From positions 1 through 43,221 of the forward strand of contig JACPKQ010000006.1 of assembly GCA_016186995.1 (NCBI GenBank): a stretch of DNA of 43,221 nucleotides. Direction: 5' to 3'. The stretch's first letter is position 1. Every line of letters begins with the position of its first letter. The stretch comes from Deltaproteobacteria bacterium. GTDB lineage: Bacteria; Bdellovibrionota; JACOXK01. Below are positions 1 through 7,803 of the stretch, one piece after another. The translations under genes and the position numbers were made by a program. The notes beneath the pieces were generated by a model. That model was not told where the DNA came from. It searched no databases and worked only from the letters and a program-made list of their open reading frames with translations.

Positions 1-2
1 TG

Positions 3-224
3 CAAGAAGAAATTGTGCAGAGCCCAAAACATCTTGATATAGGGATGATTTTTGGAACTGGATTTCCGCCTTTTAGAGGTGGCGTTTTAAATTATGCCAA
101 CACCGAAGGGCTTCAGAAGATTTATGAAAATCTTTCTTCTTGGAATGAAAAATACGGAAAACGTTTTATAGTTTCAAACCTTATTAAAGAAATGGCGAGA
201 GACGGTAAAAAATTTTATGAATGA
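3..224 (+). CDS. C-terminal end of a FadB/FadJ-type 3-hydroxyacyl-CoA dehydrogenase (partial)
   Basis: The reading frame is open from the left edge of the window, so only the last 73 residues are seen. The stretch [16 protein letters not shown] is the typical C-terminal signature of the multifunctional fatty-acid oxidation alpha subunit (enoyl-CoA hydratase plus 3-hydroxyacyl-CoA dehydrogenase). The 3' end overlaps the start of the next gene by 8 bases, so the two are probably co-transcribed and translationally coupled in a beta-oxidation operon. Whether the missing N-terminal part carries a hydratase domain cannot be seen here. Confidence 0.85.
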   Translation, partial: QEEIVQSPKHLDIGMIFGTGFPPFRGGVLNYANTEGLQKIYENLSSWNEKYGKRFIVSNLIKEMARDGKKFYE

Positions 225-1065
225 AAAAATAGGAGTAGCAGGGTGTGGCCTTATGGGAAGTGGCATTGCTCAGGTGGCCGCCACCTCAGGGTTTGATGTT
301 GTTCTCTTTGATCTCGAAGAAGATGTGCTTAAAAAAGCACTTTCAAAAATAGAAGCTTCACTTAAAAAATTATCAGAAAAAGGAAAACTCAAAGAAGAAC
401 CTTCAAAAATTCTATCACGAATTCGTATTTCAACGGATTTAAATAACTTTAAAGAAGTTCAGTATGTTATTGAAGCTATTACAGAAAATGAAAAGATAAA
501 ACTTGATTTTTATAGAAAGATAGATGCCCTCTGTGGACAAGAAACCATTTTTGCTTCTAATACCTCTTCCATTTCTATTACAAAATTGGCCTCTGTAACG
601 AAAAGAGGAGATAAAATGGCTGGCATGCACTTTATGAACCCAGTGCCTTTGATGATTCTTGTAGAACTTATTCGTGGAGAAAAAACAGGTGATGTCGCAT
701 TTCAAAAAATACAAGGGCTTTGTAAAAAAATGGGTAAAGAAACCATTGTTGCTAAAGATAGGGCAGGTTTTGCGATTAATCGTATTCTTGTTCCCATGAT
801 TAACGAAGCTGTGTGGGCGTTGCAAGATGGAGTTGCAACTATCGAAGATTTTGATAAGGGGCTCAAGTTAGGATGCAACATGCCCATGGGGCCTTTTGAA
901 TTGGCTGATTTTGTAGGGCTTGATACGGCCTATGCTATTTGTGAAGTGCTTCATCGTGATTTAAAAGATGAAAAATATAAACCTTGCCCACTTTTAAAAG
1001 AGTATGTGGATAAGGGATGGTATGGCAGAAAATCAGGAAGAGGCTTTTATGACTACAGAACCTAA
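217..1065 (+). CDS. hbd: 3-hydroxybutyryl-CoA dehydrogenase
   Basis: This 282-residue protein oxidises (S)-3-hydroxybutyryl-CoA to acetoacetyl-CoA with NAD(P), in the cytoplasm. The N-terminus carries the Rossmann dinucleotide motif [11 protein letters not shown] (about residues 9-19). Other family signatures are [10 protein letters not shown] (about 114-123), [11 protein letters not shown] around the catalytic histidine (about 136-146), and the C-terminal [11 protein letters not shown]. The length is that of stand-alone Hbd proteins, not FadB fusions. It overlaps the upstream gene by 8 bases and leads into crotonase and acyl-CoA dehydrogenase genes, consistent with a C4 acyl-CoA pathway. Assignment to the short-chain substrate is by family resemblance and neighbours. 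Confidence 0.95.
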   Translation: MNEKIGVAGCGLMGSGIAQVAATSGFDVVLFDLEEDVLKKALSKIEASLKKLSEKGKLKEEPSKILSRIRISTDLNNFKEVQYVIEAITENEKIKLDFYRKIDALCGQETIFASNTSSISITKLASVTKRGDKMAGMHFMNPVPLMILVELIRGEKTGDVAFQKIQGLCKKMGKETIVAKDRAGFAINRILVPMINEAVWALQDGVATIEDFDKGLKLGCNMPMGPFELADFVGLDTAYAICEVLHRDLKDEKYKPCPLLKEYVDKGWYGRKSGRGFYDYRT

Positions 1066-1125
1066 GTTCTTGAAATGGTCAGTTTACAGAAATACGAACT
1101 TAAGTTCTTGGAATGGCAGTGTCTT
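1066..1125 (+). repeat. Two direct copies of a GTTCTTG(A/G)AATGG motif
   Basis: GTTCTTGAAATGGTCAG starts at 1066, directly after the hbd stop codon. A close copy, GTTCTTGGAATGGCAGTGTC, starts at 1104. A third copy with one base difference lies at 19518-19539 in another long intergenic region. This is a dispersed repeat distinct from the palindromic families; its function is unknown. Confidence 0.6.
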
Positions 1126-1164
1126 GCGCTTCATGGCTCGCTGTATTTGTTCCACACGAATTAT

Positions 1165-1203
1165 CTGTCATCCCGGAAGTGCGAAGCACTATCCGGGATC
1201 CAG
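1165..1203 (+). repeat. Palindromic dispersed repeat, family B
   Basis: The element runs from CTGTCATCCCGGA to TCCGGGATCCAG, with inverted arms around a GTGCGAAGCAC centre. Related 'TCATTCC...GGAATCCAG' copies occur at about nine other places in this window. It sits in the 269-bp gap before the crotonase gene; the rest of that gap shows no ORF of note. Confidence 0.8.
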
Positions 1204-1334
1204 TATTTTTAGTATTTACAAACTGTGGGCTGCGCTTTACTTCCGCTCCAGACACAGACCATTCCTGCACATGGTCACGTGGGTTACATATGATTATAAA
1301 AACCTTTCCTATTTTTTTTTAAGAGGAGCTACGC

Positions 1335-2117
1335 ATGGGATATAAAAACCTACTCATTGTCGTAGATAGGGAGGGGATTGCAGTTATTACACTCAACCGC
1401 CCTGAGTCTCTCAATGCTCTTAATATGGAGACGATGGATGAGTTAGACAAGGCACTTACAGAATGCGAAAAAAATGTGACAGTGAAGGCTCTTATTCTTA
1501 CAGGAAGTGGAAAAGCCTTTGTGGCGGGGGCAGATATTACTCAATTCAACGCTCTTTCTCCGGAACAGGCCAAGGAATTTGCCCGCCGTGGGCAAGAGAT
1601 TTTTAACAAAGTTGAAAACTTTCCTCACCCTGTTGTAGGTGCTATTAACGGTTTTGCCTTGGGTGGGGGGTGTGAATTGGCGCTTTCTTGCGATTTTCTC
1701 TATGCCTCGACTTATGCAAAATTAGGGCAACCTGAAGTAAACCTAGGTATTATTTGTGGGTGGGGTGGAACACAACGTCTGGTACGCCATGTAGGTTTGC
1801 CCAAAGCTCGAGAACTTCTTTACAGTGGAGAAATGATCGATGCACACGAGGCCTATCGAATAGGTCTTGTTAATAAAGTGTGTGATCCTCAAAAGTTATT
1901 AGATGAAGTTAAAGCAAAATTAAAACTTATTCTGTCTCGTGGGCCTTTGGCTGTGAGTCGCACAAAAAAAATTGTGAATGATACTTTTAAAGAATCTTTA
2001 GAAAAAGGCCTTCATAATGAACAAGAGGGGTTTTCCTCTCTTTTTGGAACAGAAGATAAAAAAGAAGGGGTGAATGCCTTTTTAGAAAAACGCCCCGCCA
2101 ATTTTCAAGGAAAATGA
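1335..2117 (+). CDS. Enoyl-CoA hydratase (crotonase family)
   Basis: This 260-residue crotonase hydrates trans-2-enoyl-CoA, here probably crotonyl-CoA, to the 3-hydroxyacyl-CoA. The CoA-binding/oxyanion-hole stretch GKAFVAGADI is at about 59-68. Both catalytic glutamates of the rat mitochondrial enzyme are conserved: E114 in GGGCELAL and E134 in GQPEVNLG, with the family's 20-residue spacing. The C-terminal EKRPANF motif also matches true hydratases rather than isomerases. A good ribosome site (AGAGGAG) precedes the ATG. The stop overlaps the next start by 4 bases (ATGA), so it is coupled to the acyl-CoA dehydrogenase. A repeat-bearing gap separates it from hbd, but the order still suggests one pathway unit. 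Confidence 0.93.
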   Translation: MGYKNLLIVVDREGIAVITLNRPESLNALNMETMDELDKALTECEKNVTVKALILTGSGKAFVAGADITQFNALSPEQAKEFARRGQEIFNKVENFPHPVVGAINGFALGGGCELALSCDFLYASTYAKLGQPEVNLGIICGWGGTQRLVRHVGLPKARELLYSGEMIDAHEAYRIGLVNKVCDPQKLLDEVKAKLKLILSRGPLAVSRTKKIVNDTFKESLEKGLHNEQEGFSSLFGTEDKKEGVNAFLEKRPANFQGK

Positions 2118-3253
2118 TTACATTATCTGAAGAACATAGAATGCTTCGAGCGATGGTTCGAGAGTTTGCCGAAAAAGAAATAAAAAAAGAATCGCAAGAA
2201 AATGATAAAGCACATCGTTTTCCTGTAGGGCTTGTCAAACGAATGGGCGAGCTTGGGCTTATGGGTGTTGCTATTCCAGAAGAATACGGTGGCAGTGGAC
2301 TTGATAACTTAGCATATGCGATTGCGGTTGAAGAGGTGTCTCGTGGGTGTGCAGGTACTTCTGTTATTATGAGTGTAAATAACTCTCTTGTGGGTGATCC
2401 GCTTTTAAGATTTGGCACTCCCGAACAAAAACAAAAATATTTAAAACCCTTGGCGAAAGGTGAAAAAATAGCGTGCTTTATGCTTTCAGAACCGCAGTCG
2501 GGGAGTGATGCTACCCATCAAAAAACAACCGCACAGAAAAAAGGGCATCAATACATTCTTAATGGAACTAAAAATTTTATAACCAATGGTCCTCAAGCCG
2601 ATTTCGGAATTGTGTTTGCAATGACTGATCCCTCCCAAGGTGCCAAAGGTGTTTCTGCTTTTATTGTAGAAAAAGGGTGGAAGGGTTTTCGTGTGGGAAG
2701 TATTGACGAAAAACTTGGAATTCTTTGCTCAGGCACCTCTCAAATGCATTTTGATAACTGTGAAGTGCCTGAAGAAAATCTTTTAGGTAAGGTTGGAGAG
2801 GGGATCAAAATTGCTTTTTCAACTTTAGATGGTGGAAGAATTGGAATAGGGGCTCAAGCCTTGGGGATTGCTCAAGCTGCGATGGAAGCTGCCATTACCT
2901 ATGCCAAAGAAAGAAAGCAATTTGGGCGTGCTATTGGCGATTTTCAAGCAATTCAATGGATATTAGCTGACATGGCAACTTCACTTGATGCCACAAGGCT
3001 TCTTGTTTACCAGGCCGCGAACCTTAAAGATCAGGGTAAGCCCTATGCTATTGCGGGAGCTAAAGCCAAACTTTTTGCATCCGAAGTGGCGATGGAAGTG
3101 ACCACTAATGCTATTCAAGTTTATGGCGGTTACGGATATATGAAAGATTATCCACTTGAAAAATATTTTCGAGATGCCAAAATTACACAAATTTATGAAG
3201 GCACGAGTGAAGTGCAACGCATCGTTATTGCCAGAAGTCTTCTAAAAGATTAA
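2114..3253 (+). CDS. Short-chain (butyryl-type) acyl-CoA dehydrogenase
   Basis: This 379-residue flavoprotein introduces the alpha-beta double bond in acyl-CoA and passes electrons to an electron-transfer flavoprotein. Family signatures are CFMLSEPQSGSDA (about 121-133), the flavin-contact segment ERKQFGRAIGDFQAIQW, and YGGYGYMKDYPLEKYFRDAK. The C-terminal IYEGTSEVQR contains the catalytic base E362. The 4-base overlap with crotonase implies translational coupling. Length and motifs fit butyryl-CoA or similar dehydrogenases; exact chain length is inferred from the neighbouring hbd and crotonase. No etfAB genes are in the window. Confidence 0.93.
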   Translation: MITLSEEHRMLRAMVREFAEKEIKKESQENDKAHRFPVGLVKRMGELGLMGVAIPEEYGGSGLDNLAYAIAVEEVSRGCAGTSVIMSVNNSLVGDPLLRFGTPEQKQKYLKPLAKGEKIACFMLSEPQSGSDATHQKTTAQKKGHQYILNGTKNFITNGPQADFGIVFAMTDPSQGAKGVSAFIVEKGWKGFRVGSIDEKLGILCSGTSQMHFDNCEVPEENLLGKVGEGIKIAFSTLDGGRIGIGAQALGIAQAAMEAAITYAKERKQFGRAIGDFQAIQWILADMATSLDATRLLVYQAANLKDQGKPYAIAGAKAKLFASEVAMEVTTNAIQVYGGYGYMKDYPLEKYFRDAKITQIYEGTSEVQRIVIARSLLKD

Positions 3254-3263
3254 TCTTAAAAAT

Positions 3264-4595
3264 ATGCATCGTTTACATCGTAGAAATCTTTGTAAAAAAC
3301 TTCAGAATGGGTTTCTTTTTTCAATAGGATCTGAAGAACTTTCCAGAAATGGTTCTGATGTTAATTTTGTTTTTAGACAAGATTCAAACTTTTTATATCT
3401 TACAGGTGTGGAAGAGCCAGGTTATGCCTTTATTTTAGATTTATCTAGAAATTATTTTCATCTTTTTATTCCAAAAGTAGATGCAAAACACATTGTATGG
3501 CTAGGTCATGTTCCAGATCTTTCTGAGTCAAAAAAAGTTTTTGGTGCGGATAAGGTTTCATACATCACTGATCTGGAAATAGAGCTTAAGAAAATTTCTA
3601 AAACGAAAGATCTTTATTTCCTTAAAACAAATCATGAGAAAGGGCTTAAGCTTTGTAAAAAATATTTCAGAATAAAACCCGAAGAAAAAAAACTCCATTG
3701 TGCCCTTGCAGAATTAAGAATTAAAAAATCGAAAGAAGAAATAACTCTTATGAAAGAAGCAGCCGAGATGACATCGTTGGGGCATATTGAGGCCATGAAG
3801 AAAACTCGCCCCGGGCTTTATGAATATCAGATTCAATCTTATTTAGAACAAAAATTTCTTGAGAAGGGCGCTCAACATTGCGCTTATCCCTCTATTGTGG
3901 GGGCTGGTAAAAATGCAGCTATTCTTCATTATCATCACAACTCTTCACAATTACAAAAAGGAGATCTTCTTTTGATTGATGCTGGGGCTGAGGTCAAAGG
4001 CTATGCTTCAGACGTAACGCGAACTTTTCCTATTTCTGGAAAATTTACGCAAAAACAAAAAGACATGTACGATCTTGTTTTAAAAATGCAAGAAGAGTGT
4101 ATTCAAGGGGTAAAGCCGGGTGTTTTATTTTATGATCTTCATCTTTTGTCAGCTCGTATTCTTCTCAAGGGGCTTAAAGATTTAGGGCTTCTTAAAGGTT
4201 CTGTCGAAAACATGCTTCGAAAGGGTGTGGATAAGCTTTTTTATCCCCATGGTCTGGGGCATTTTTTAGGTCTTGATGTTCATGATGTTGTGCCTCCCCC
4301 CGTCATTGCGAGGAGCAGAGCGACGAAACAATCACGTCTTCGAGCCAGTCGTAAACTAGAAGAGAACAATGTTATTACCATCGAGCCAGGTGTTTATTTC
4401 ATACCTGCGCTTTTAAAAGACCCCAACAACAGAAAGAAATTTAAAGATTTTGTTCATTGGAGTAAAGTTGACCCATATCTTCAGTTTGGTGGTATTCGTA
4501 TTGAGGATGATGTTGTCATTACCCCCAAAAAACCTCTTATCTTAACCCACAAATGTCCTAAGAAAGTGAACGATCTAGAAAATATTAAAAATTAA
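3264..4595 (+). CDS. pepP: Xaa-Pro aminopeptidase P (M24B) with a repeat-encoded insertion
   Basis: This dimetal aminopeptidase of 443 residues cleaves N-terminal residues preceding proline. The N-terminal creatinase-like domain includes FRQDSNFLYLTGVEEPGYA (about 34-52). The pita-bread catalytic domain supplies the metal ligands: Asp in IDAGAEVKGY, Asp in ASDVTRTF, His in HGLGHFLGLDVHDV, Glu in TIEPGVYF and Glu in GGIRIEDDV. Between HDV and the EPG motif lies PVIARSRATKQSRLRASRK, an insertion not expected in the family and encoded by dispersed repeat family A. All ligands remain in frame, so the enzyme may still be active with an enlarged surface loop. It follows the acyl-CoA dehydrogenase by 10 bases. 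Confidence 0.92.
   Translation: MHRLHRRNLCKKLQNGFLFSIGSEELSRNGSDVNFVFRQDSNFLYLTGVEEPGYAFILDLSRNYFHLFIPKVDAKHIVWLGHVPDLSESKKVFGADKVSYITDLEIELKKISKTKDLYFLKTNHEKGLKLCKKYFRIKPEEKKLHCALAELRIKKSKEEITLMKEAAEMTSLGHIEAMKKTRPGLYEYQIQSYLEQKFLEKGAQHCAYPSIVGAGKNAAILHYHHNSSQLQKGDLLLIDAGAEVKGYASDVTRTFPISGKFTQKQKDMYDLVLKMQEECIQGVKPGVLFYDLHLLSARILLKGLKDLGLLKGSVENMLRKGVDKLFYPHGLGHFLGLDVHDVVPPPVIARSRATKQSRLRASRKLEENNVITIEPGVYFIPALLKDPNNRKKFKDFVHWSKVDPYLQFGGIRIEDDVVITPKKPLILTHKCPKKVNDLENIKN
4301..4346 (+). repeat. Family A palindromic repeat inside pepP, in frame
   Basis: CGTCATTGCGAGGAGCAGAG followed by CGACGAAACAATC is a copy of the family A element seen intergenically at 7681, 11063, 19985 and 36383. It is read in the frame that yields the 'VIARSRATKQS' peptide and does not break the ORF. 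Confidence 0.88.
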
Positions 4596-4702
4596 TTAAA
4601 CCACTTTTACGGTCTCATTTTTGTTGACTTGTGGTATATAAAAATACTGTTAAGAAAAAATGGACAGAACAGACATATTTTCAAAATTTGAAGTTCGAAC
4701 AT

Positions 4703-4727
4703 TGAGTAAGGGAACTCAGTTTTTTTT
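4703..4727 (+). terminator. Weak hairpin followed by a T tract
   Basis: TGAGT and ACTCA arms enclose a six-base loop and are followed by G and eight T residues. This looks like a small intrinsic terminator for the upstream + strand operon, but the 5-bp stem is weak and it lies about 110 bases after the pepP stop. Confidence 0.3.
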
Positions 4728-4772
4728 ACTTATGATTTTTTCTTTAATATACTAAGAATATTATATTACAGA

Positions 4773-5543
4773 GTGTATCAATGTGGGCGAAGATCGTCAA
4801 AATTACCGTCTATTGAATATGATGGACAGAACTGGAAACAATATTTACTGCAAGCTAAGTGGAAAAGATTTAAAAGTCTTCACGAATTGCTTCTTGAAGA
4901 GAATGATCACATTCAAACCTCAATTATAGAAAAAGAAATAGTAAGAGTTAGGACTAAAGAATATTATCGTTATCGAATGCATGCTTTACAAAGTTTTTTT
5001 AGAAAATATGGGAATGGTTTTGATGAGGTTTATGAGATTGGGAGTGGAGCGGGCTTTAATTTGTTTACTTTATATGAATCAAAACAATTTAAGAAACTGC
5101 ATGGGCTCGAAATATCTGAGAATGGTATTGAAGCGTCAAAACAAACTGCTCATTATTTTAAATTAGATAATGTTTACTTTAGCAAAATCGACTTGAGGCA
5201 GGAGAATGATCCTAGTTTTAAATTGATCACTAACAAACTTGTATTTTCATATTATTGTTTGGAACAACTGAAAAAGGATTTATCTATTGTGATTGATAAT
5301 ATTATTAAAGCTCGTCCATCTCGGGTAATCCATATTGAGCCTGTTCCTTTAAAAAACTCGCTTTTAGAGCTCAATTCATATTTTTATTCTCTTGCAAGAG
5401 ACTATTCAAGAAACTTGACCAAGGAGTTAGAAAAAAAGCAACAACAAGGGCTTATCAATATTTTAAATATGGAAAAATGTTACTACGCGCCTACAATAAG
5501 ACACTTTCCTACTATCATTGTGTGGGAACCTAGAATTTTTTAA
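4773..5543 (+). CDS. Putative SAM-dependent methyltransferase-like protein
   Basis: This 256-residue protein carries VYEIGSGAGFNL (about 86-97), matching motif I (glycine-rich SAM-binding loop) of class I methyltransferases. It is followed by an acidic strand end, LHGLEIS, as in motif II. No closer family is recognised. The only canonical start near the N-terminus is GTG at 4773, without a strong ribosome site; the frame is open back to 4710, so the N-terminus is uncertain. The base composition is more AT-rich than the preceding metabolic genes. It lies next to surface-polymer genes, so a sugar or glycopolymer methyltransferase is possible but not shown. Confidence 0.6.
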   Translation: MYQCGRRSSKLPSIEYDGQNWKQYLLQAKWKRFKSLHELLLEENDHIQTSIIEKEIVRVRTKEYYRYRMHALQSFFRKYGNGFDEVYEIGSGAGFNLFTLYESKQFKKLHGLEISENGIEASKQTAHYFKLDNVYFSKIDLRQENDPSFKLITNKLVFSYYCLEQLKKDLSIVIDNIIKARPSRVIHIEPVPLKNSLLELNSYFYSLARDYSRNLTKELEKKQQQGLINILNMEKCYYAPTIRHFPTIIVWEPRIF

Positions 5544-5586
5544 GTAAGTTTTCATACTCTTTCTCTGCCATCCTGAGCTTTTACTT

Positions 5587-5652
5587 TGTCATCTTGAGCG
5601 CAGCGAAAGATATACTTCGTGATTATACCCTTCACTGCATTCAGGGTGACAA
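5587..5652 (+). repeat. Palindromic dispersed repeat, family C
   Basis: GTCATCTTGAGCGCAGCGAAAGATAT... ends in TTCAGGGTGAC. The same design recurs at 22904-22993 and, in opposite orientation, at 29202-29260. A shorter GCCATCCTGAGC fragment precedes it at 5568. Confidence 0.8.
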
Positions 5653-5657
5653 GTTTC

Positions 5658-5700
5658 TTTGTCATCCCGCACTTGGATCCCCGGATCCAGAATTCCTAGA
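5658..5700 (+). repeat. Palindromic dispersed repeat, family B
   Basis: TTTGTCATCCCGC... followed by ATCCCCGGATCCAG is a family B copy placed immediately after a family C copy. Both fill the convergent gap between the methyltransferase-like gene and the sulfatase-like gene. Confidence 0.75.
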
Positions 5701-5709
5701 TTCCTGATT

Positions 5710-7344
5710 TTAAGGTGTCTCAAATAGTTGAGGGGTGATATCGAATGTTGGAATAATGTGTTCTAGTCCTGAAAAGTAAGCTTTATCTTCAAGCAGAGGG
5801 AGTTTTGCATTAAAGTAGCAGTTGAGTAAAACTCTTAGAATATTTACATTGGAGATGTGGTCATATATGAGATGCTCGCATTCTTTTTTAAGATAAATAA
5901 GGTTTAAATTGAAAAATCTTTCTTGAAAGGCTGGCGGTGAGGTGGAGGCTGCTGAAGTTGGAGTGCCATCTTCATAAAGTTGAAAGCCTGAACCATGATC
6001 AGATTGAAATATAATGACAACATTTCCTTTATATTTATCAGTAATGCTATGCGCTAATCCTAATAATTTCGAAGCTACAAAACGAAGTTGTTTGAGATAA
6101 TATTTTTTAGCTGAGTTGATTTCATGAGCTTCATTAATAATATTGGGAGGATTAAGATTTCCATCTTCATCAAAGAAATAAGGCGTGTGTGGACTTAAAA
6201 TATGACAGTAAATAAATTGAGGCTGTTTTTTTTTAGATATTTTTTTTAATATTTCAAAAGCAAGAGGAATACCCGAACTTTTGTAGTGCTGTAGAGTGGC
6301 CCACTTTTTTATAACGGGGCTGATAATGCTTGTATCAATAACTAAATTTATATATCTATTATGGACGAGTAGATAATTTTGAAAAAATCCGTGGTTGCGA
6401 GCACTGATATTGATATCAGCGTAGGGGTTATACTCTGTCGGATAGTACCCACTAGCGCCCCCTATATGAATCGTTTTATAACCTTTATTTTTTAAAAATT
6501 TCAGAATTCTAGTGTTTTGAGCTAATGATTTAGTGGCTTGAGTTAGGCTCATATTTTGTTGTTTATATAGTGTGTGTGAATATTCAAAGTTAAGAGTGGA
6601 TGGTAGGGAGTTGGCAGTTGTTGGATAATTAGAAAAGCTTTTATAGGGAATAATAAAGCCTAATTTTTTAAATTCGTTTTCTATTTCTTGTGTATCAAAT
6701 TTAAAGTAGGCGTTAAGGGTAGAAAAACCCGCAAATTCATCAACGACGACATAAAATATATCAGGATATTGGGATGTTGTTTGAGATTCTTTTTTAGTAG
6801 GTAAATTTTTTGTAGATTGAAAGGTTGCTAAGGCATAAGAAAAAATAAGAGATAGGGACACAATAAGGGTGTATCCTGCAAGAAGTCCTGTTGAAATTGT
6901 GAGAAATTGAGAGAGTTTTTGAAGAGAGCGTTTTGTTATAAGAAGAGAAATGATACCTGTCAGTAATAAAAGAAATGCAAATCCAAAACTAAATCGATAT
7001 CGGAAAAGATTTAAATCAAACTTTTCTAAGAAAAAAACTGAGAGAAAGTTTAATTTTGTGTTTAGAAGCATATGGAGAGAGCTTTCTATGTGTCCAAAAG
7101 AGAAAAATGTGAAGATACAAAGAGAACTTATAAGGCTATTTTTAATGCTATTTTTTATGATTAAATGAAGAATGTTATAAATAAAAATTAAAGCTATGAG
7201 GGCGATAATAATACAAATAATGACAGGAGTTATGAGGATATACTCATGTGAATTATGTGTGTACAGAAAGAGAAATGGATAAACCGTTATAAAGTAAGGA
7301 AACCAGTGCTGAGGAAACTTAGGAAAAATCATTTTTGCTGTCAC
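5710..7344 (-). CDS. Membrane-anchored sulfatase / LTA-synthase-like protein (alkaline phosphatase superfamily)
   Basis: The first ~175 of 544 residues form several hydrophobic membrane segments (around 13-29, 37-60, 72-84, 118-136, 150-172). The extracytoplasmic domain begins near PDIFYVVVDEFAG (194-206), whose acidic residues would bind metal. SNYPTT (238-243) supplies a candidate threonine nucleophile, and FQSDHGSGF further on matches the superfamily's D-H-G metal motif. Relatives transfer or hydrolyse phosphoglycerol, phosphoethanolamine or sulfate groups on surface polymers. Start choices are GTG at 7344 or ATG at 7332. Only 7 bases separate it from the small YLDPGT protein gene upstream on the same strand. 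The exact substrate is unknown. Confidence 0.8.
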   Translation of the reverse strand: MTAKMIFPKFPQHWFPYFITVYPFLFLYTHNSHEYILITPVIICIIIALIALIFIYNILHLIIKNSIKNSLISSLCIFTFFSFGHIESSLHMLLNTKLNFLSVFFLEKFDLNLFRYRFSFGFAFLLLLTGIISLLITKRSLQKLSQFLTISTGLLAGYTLIVSLSLIFSYALATFQSTKNLPTKKESQTTSQYPDIFYVVVDEFAGFSTLNAYFKFDTQEIENEFKKLGFIIPYKSFSNYPTTANSLPSTLNFEYSHTLYKQQNMSLTQATKSLAQNTRILKFLKNKGYKTIHIGGASGYYPTEYNPYADINISARNHGFFQNYLLVHNRYINLVIDTSIISPVIKKWATLQHYKSSGIPLAFEILKKISKKKQPQFIYCHILSPHTPYFFDEDGNLNPPNIINEAHEINSAKKYYLKQLRFVASKLLGLAHSITDKYKGNVVIIFQSDHGSGFQLYEDGTPTSAASTSPPAFQERFFNLNLIYLKKECEHLIYDHISNVNILRVLLNCYFNAKLPLLEDKAYFSGLEHIIPTFDITPQLFETP

Positions 7345-7351
7345 TTCTAAA

Positions 7352-7585
7352 TTATAACTTTGTGTTTGTAGACTTTTTTCTTTTTAGAACTGTATTATAT
7401 ATTTTTTGGAAATAGCTTTTTATATTGAAGAAAATACTTTTAAAAAAGATAAGTGATCCTACTAAGAATGCAAAAAAAAGCTGTAGATAATAACTTGTTG
7501 TGCCAGGGTCTAAATACGCATGGGCTGATGTGCTGACTGTAAGAGCAACGGCCAATATTATTAACATTCTTCGAAATTGTGCCAT
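7352..7585 (-). CDS. Small YLDPGT-motif membrane protein
   Basis: The 77-residue product has an N-terminal export signal (LIILAVALTVSTSAHA, cleavage likely after AHA). Then comes AYLDPGTTSYYLQLFFAFLV, continuing into a second hydrophobic segment and a basic tail. Small proteins with a 'YLDPGxGS' start after the signal peptide are, from general knowledge, frequent near sulfatase-like and exopolysaccharide genes, but their function is not established. It lies directly upstream of the sulfatase-like gene, so a partner or accessory role is the natural guess. The first codon is ATG at 7585. Confidence 0.8.
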   Translation of the reverse strand: MAQFRRMLIILAVALTVSTSAHAYLDPGTTSYYLQLFFAFLVGSLIFFKSIFFNIKSYFQKIYNTVLKRKKSTNTKL

Positions 7586-7680
7586 TGATCTCCTTGTTTT
7601 CAGTTATATCAATGCTTATTTCTGCTTTTGTCAAACCTTAATCATTGCTATAGTATGCCGCTTGTTATTATGAGTATTTT

Positions 7681-7767
7681 TCCTGTCATTGCGAGCGCAG
7701 CGAAGCAATCCCATCGCGGTAGCGATGAGATCGCCACAGTTTCCTAATGGAAACTTCGCGATGACGG
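7681..7767 (+). repeat. Palindromic dispersed repeat, family A (full-length copy)
   Basis: CCTGTCATTGCGAGCGCAGC-GAAGCAATCCCATCGCGGTA continues to AACTTCGCGATGACGGC. It sits between the divergent YLDPGT gene and the glycerophosphotransferase gene. The copy at 11063-11139 is a near match in the opposite orientation, so the two bracket the 7.8-11 kb operon as inverted copies. Confidence 0.85.
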
Positions 7768-7803
7768 CATGGGCACGTGATGGTGGATTAGAAAATATTT
7801 TAT

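Noticed and set aside
439-825. A 128-codon minus-strand ORF across hbd
   Set aside because: It lies entirely opposite a well-supported gene, with no recognisable domain or ribosome site.
4624-4650. Promoter TTGACT...TACTGT upstream of the methyltransferase-like gene
   Set aside because: Spacing is only 15 bases and the -10 match is poor; in AT-rich DNA such matches are common.
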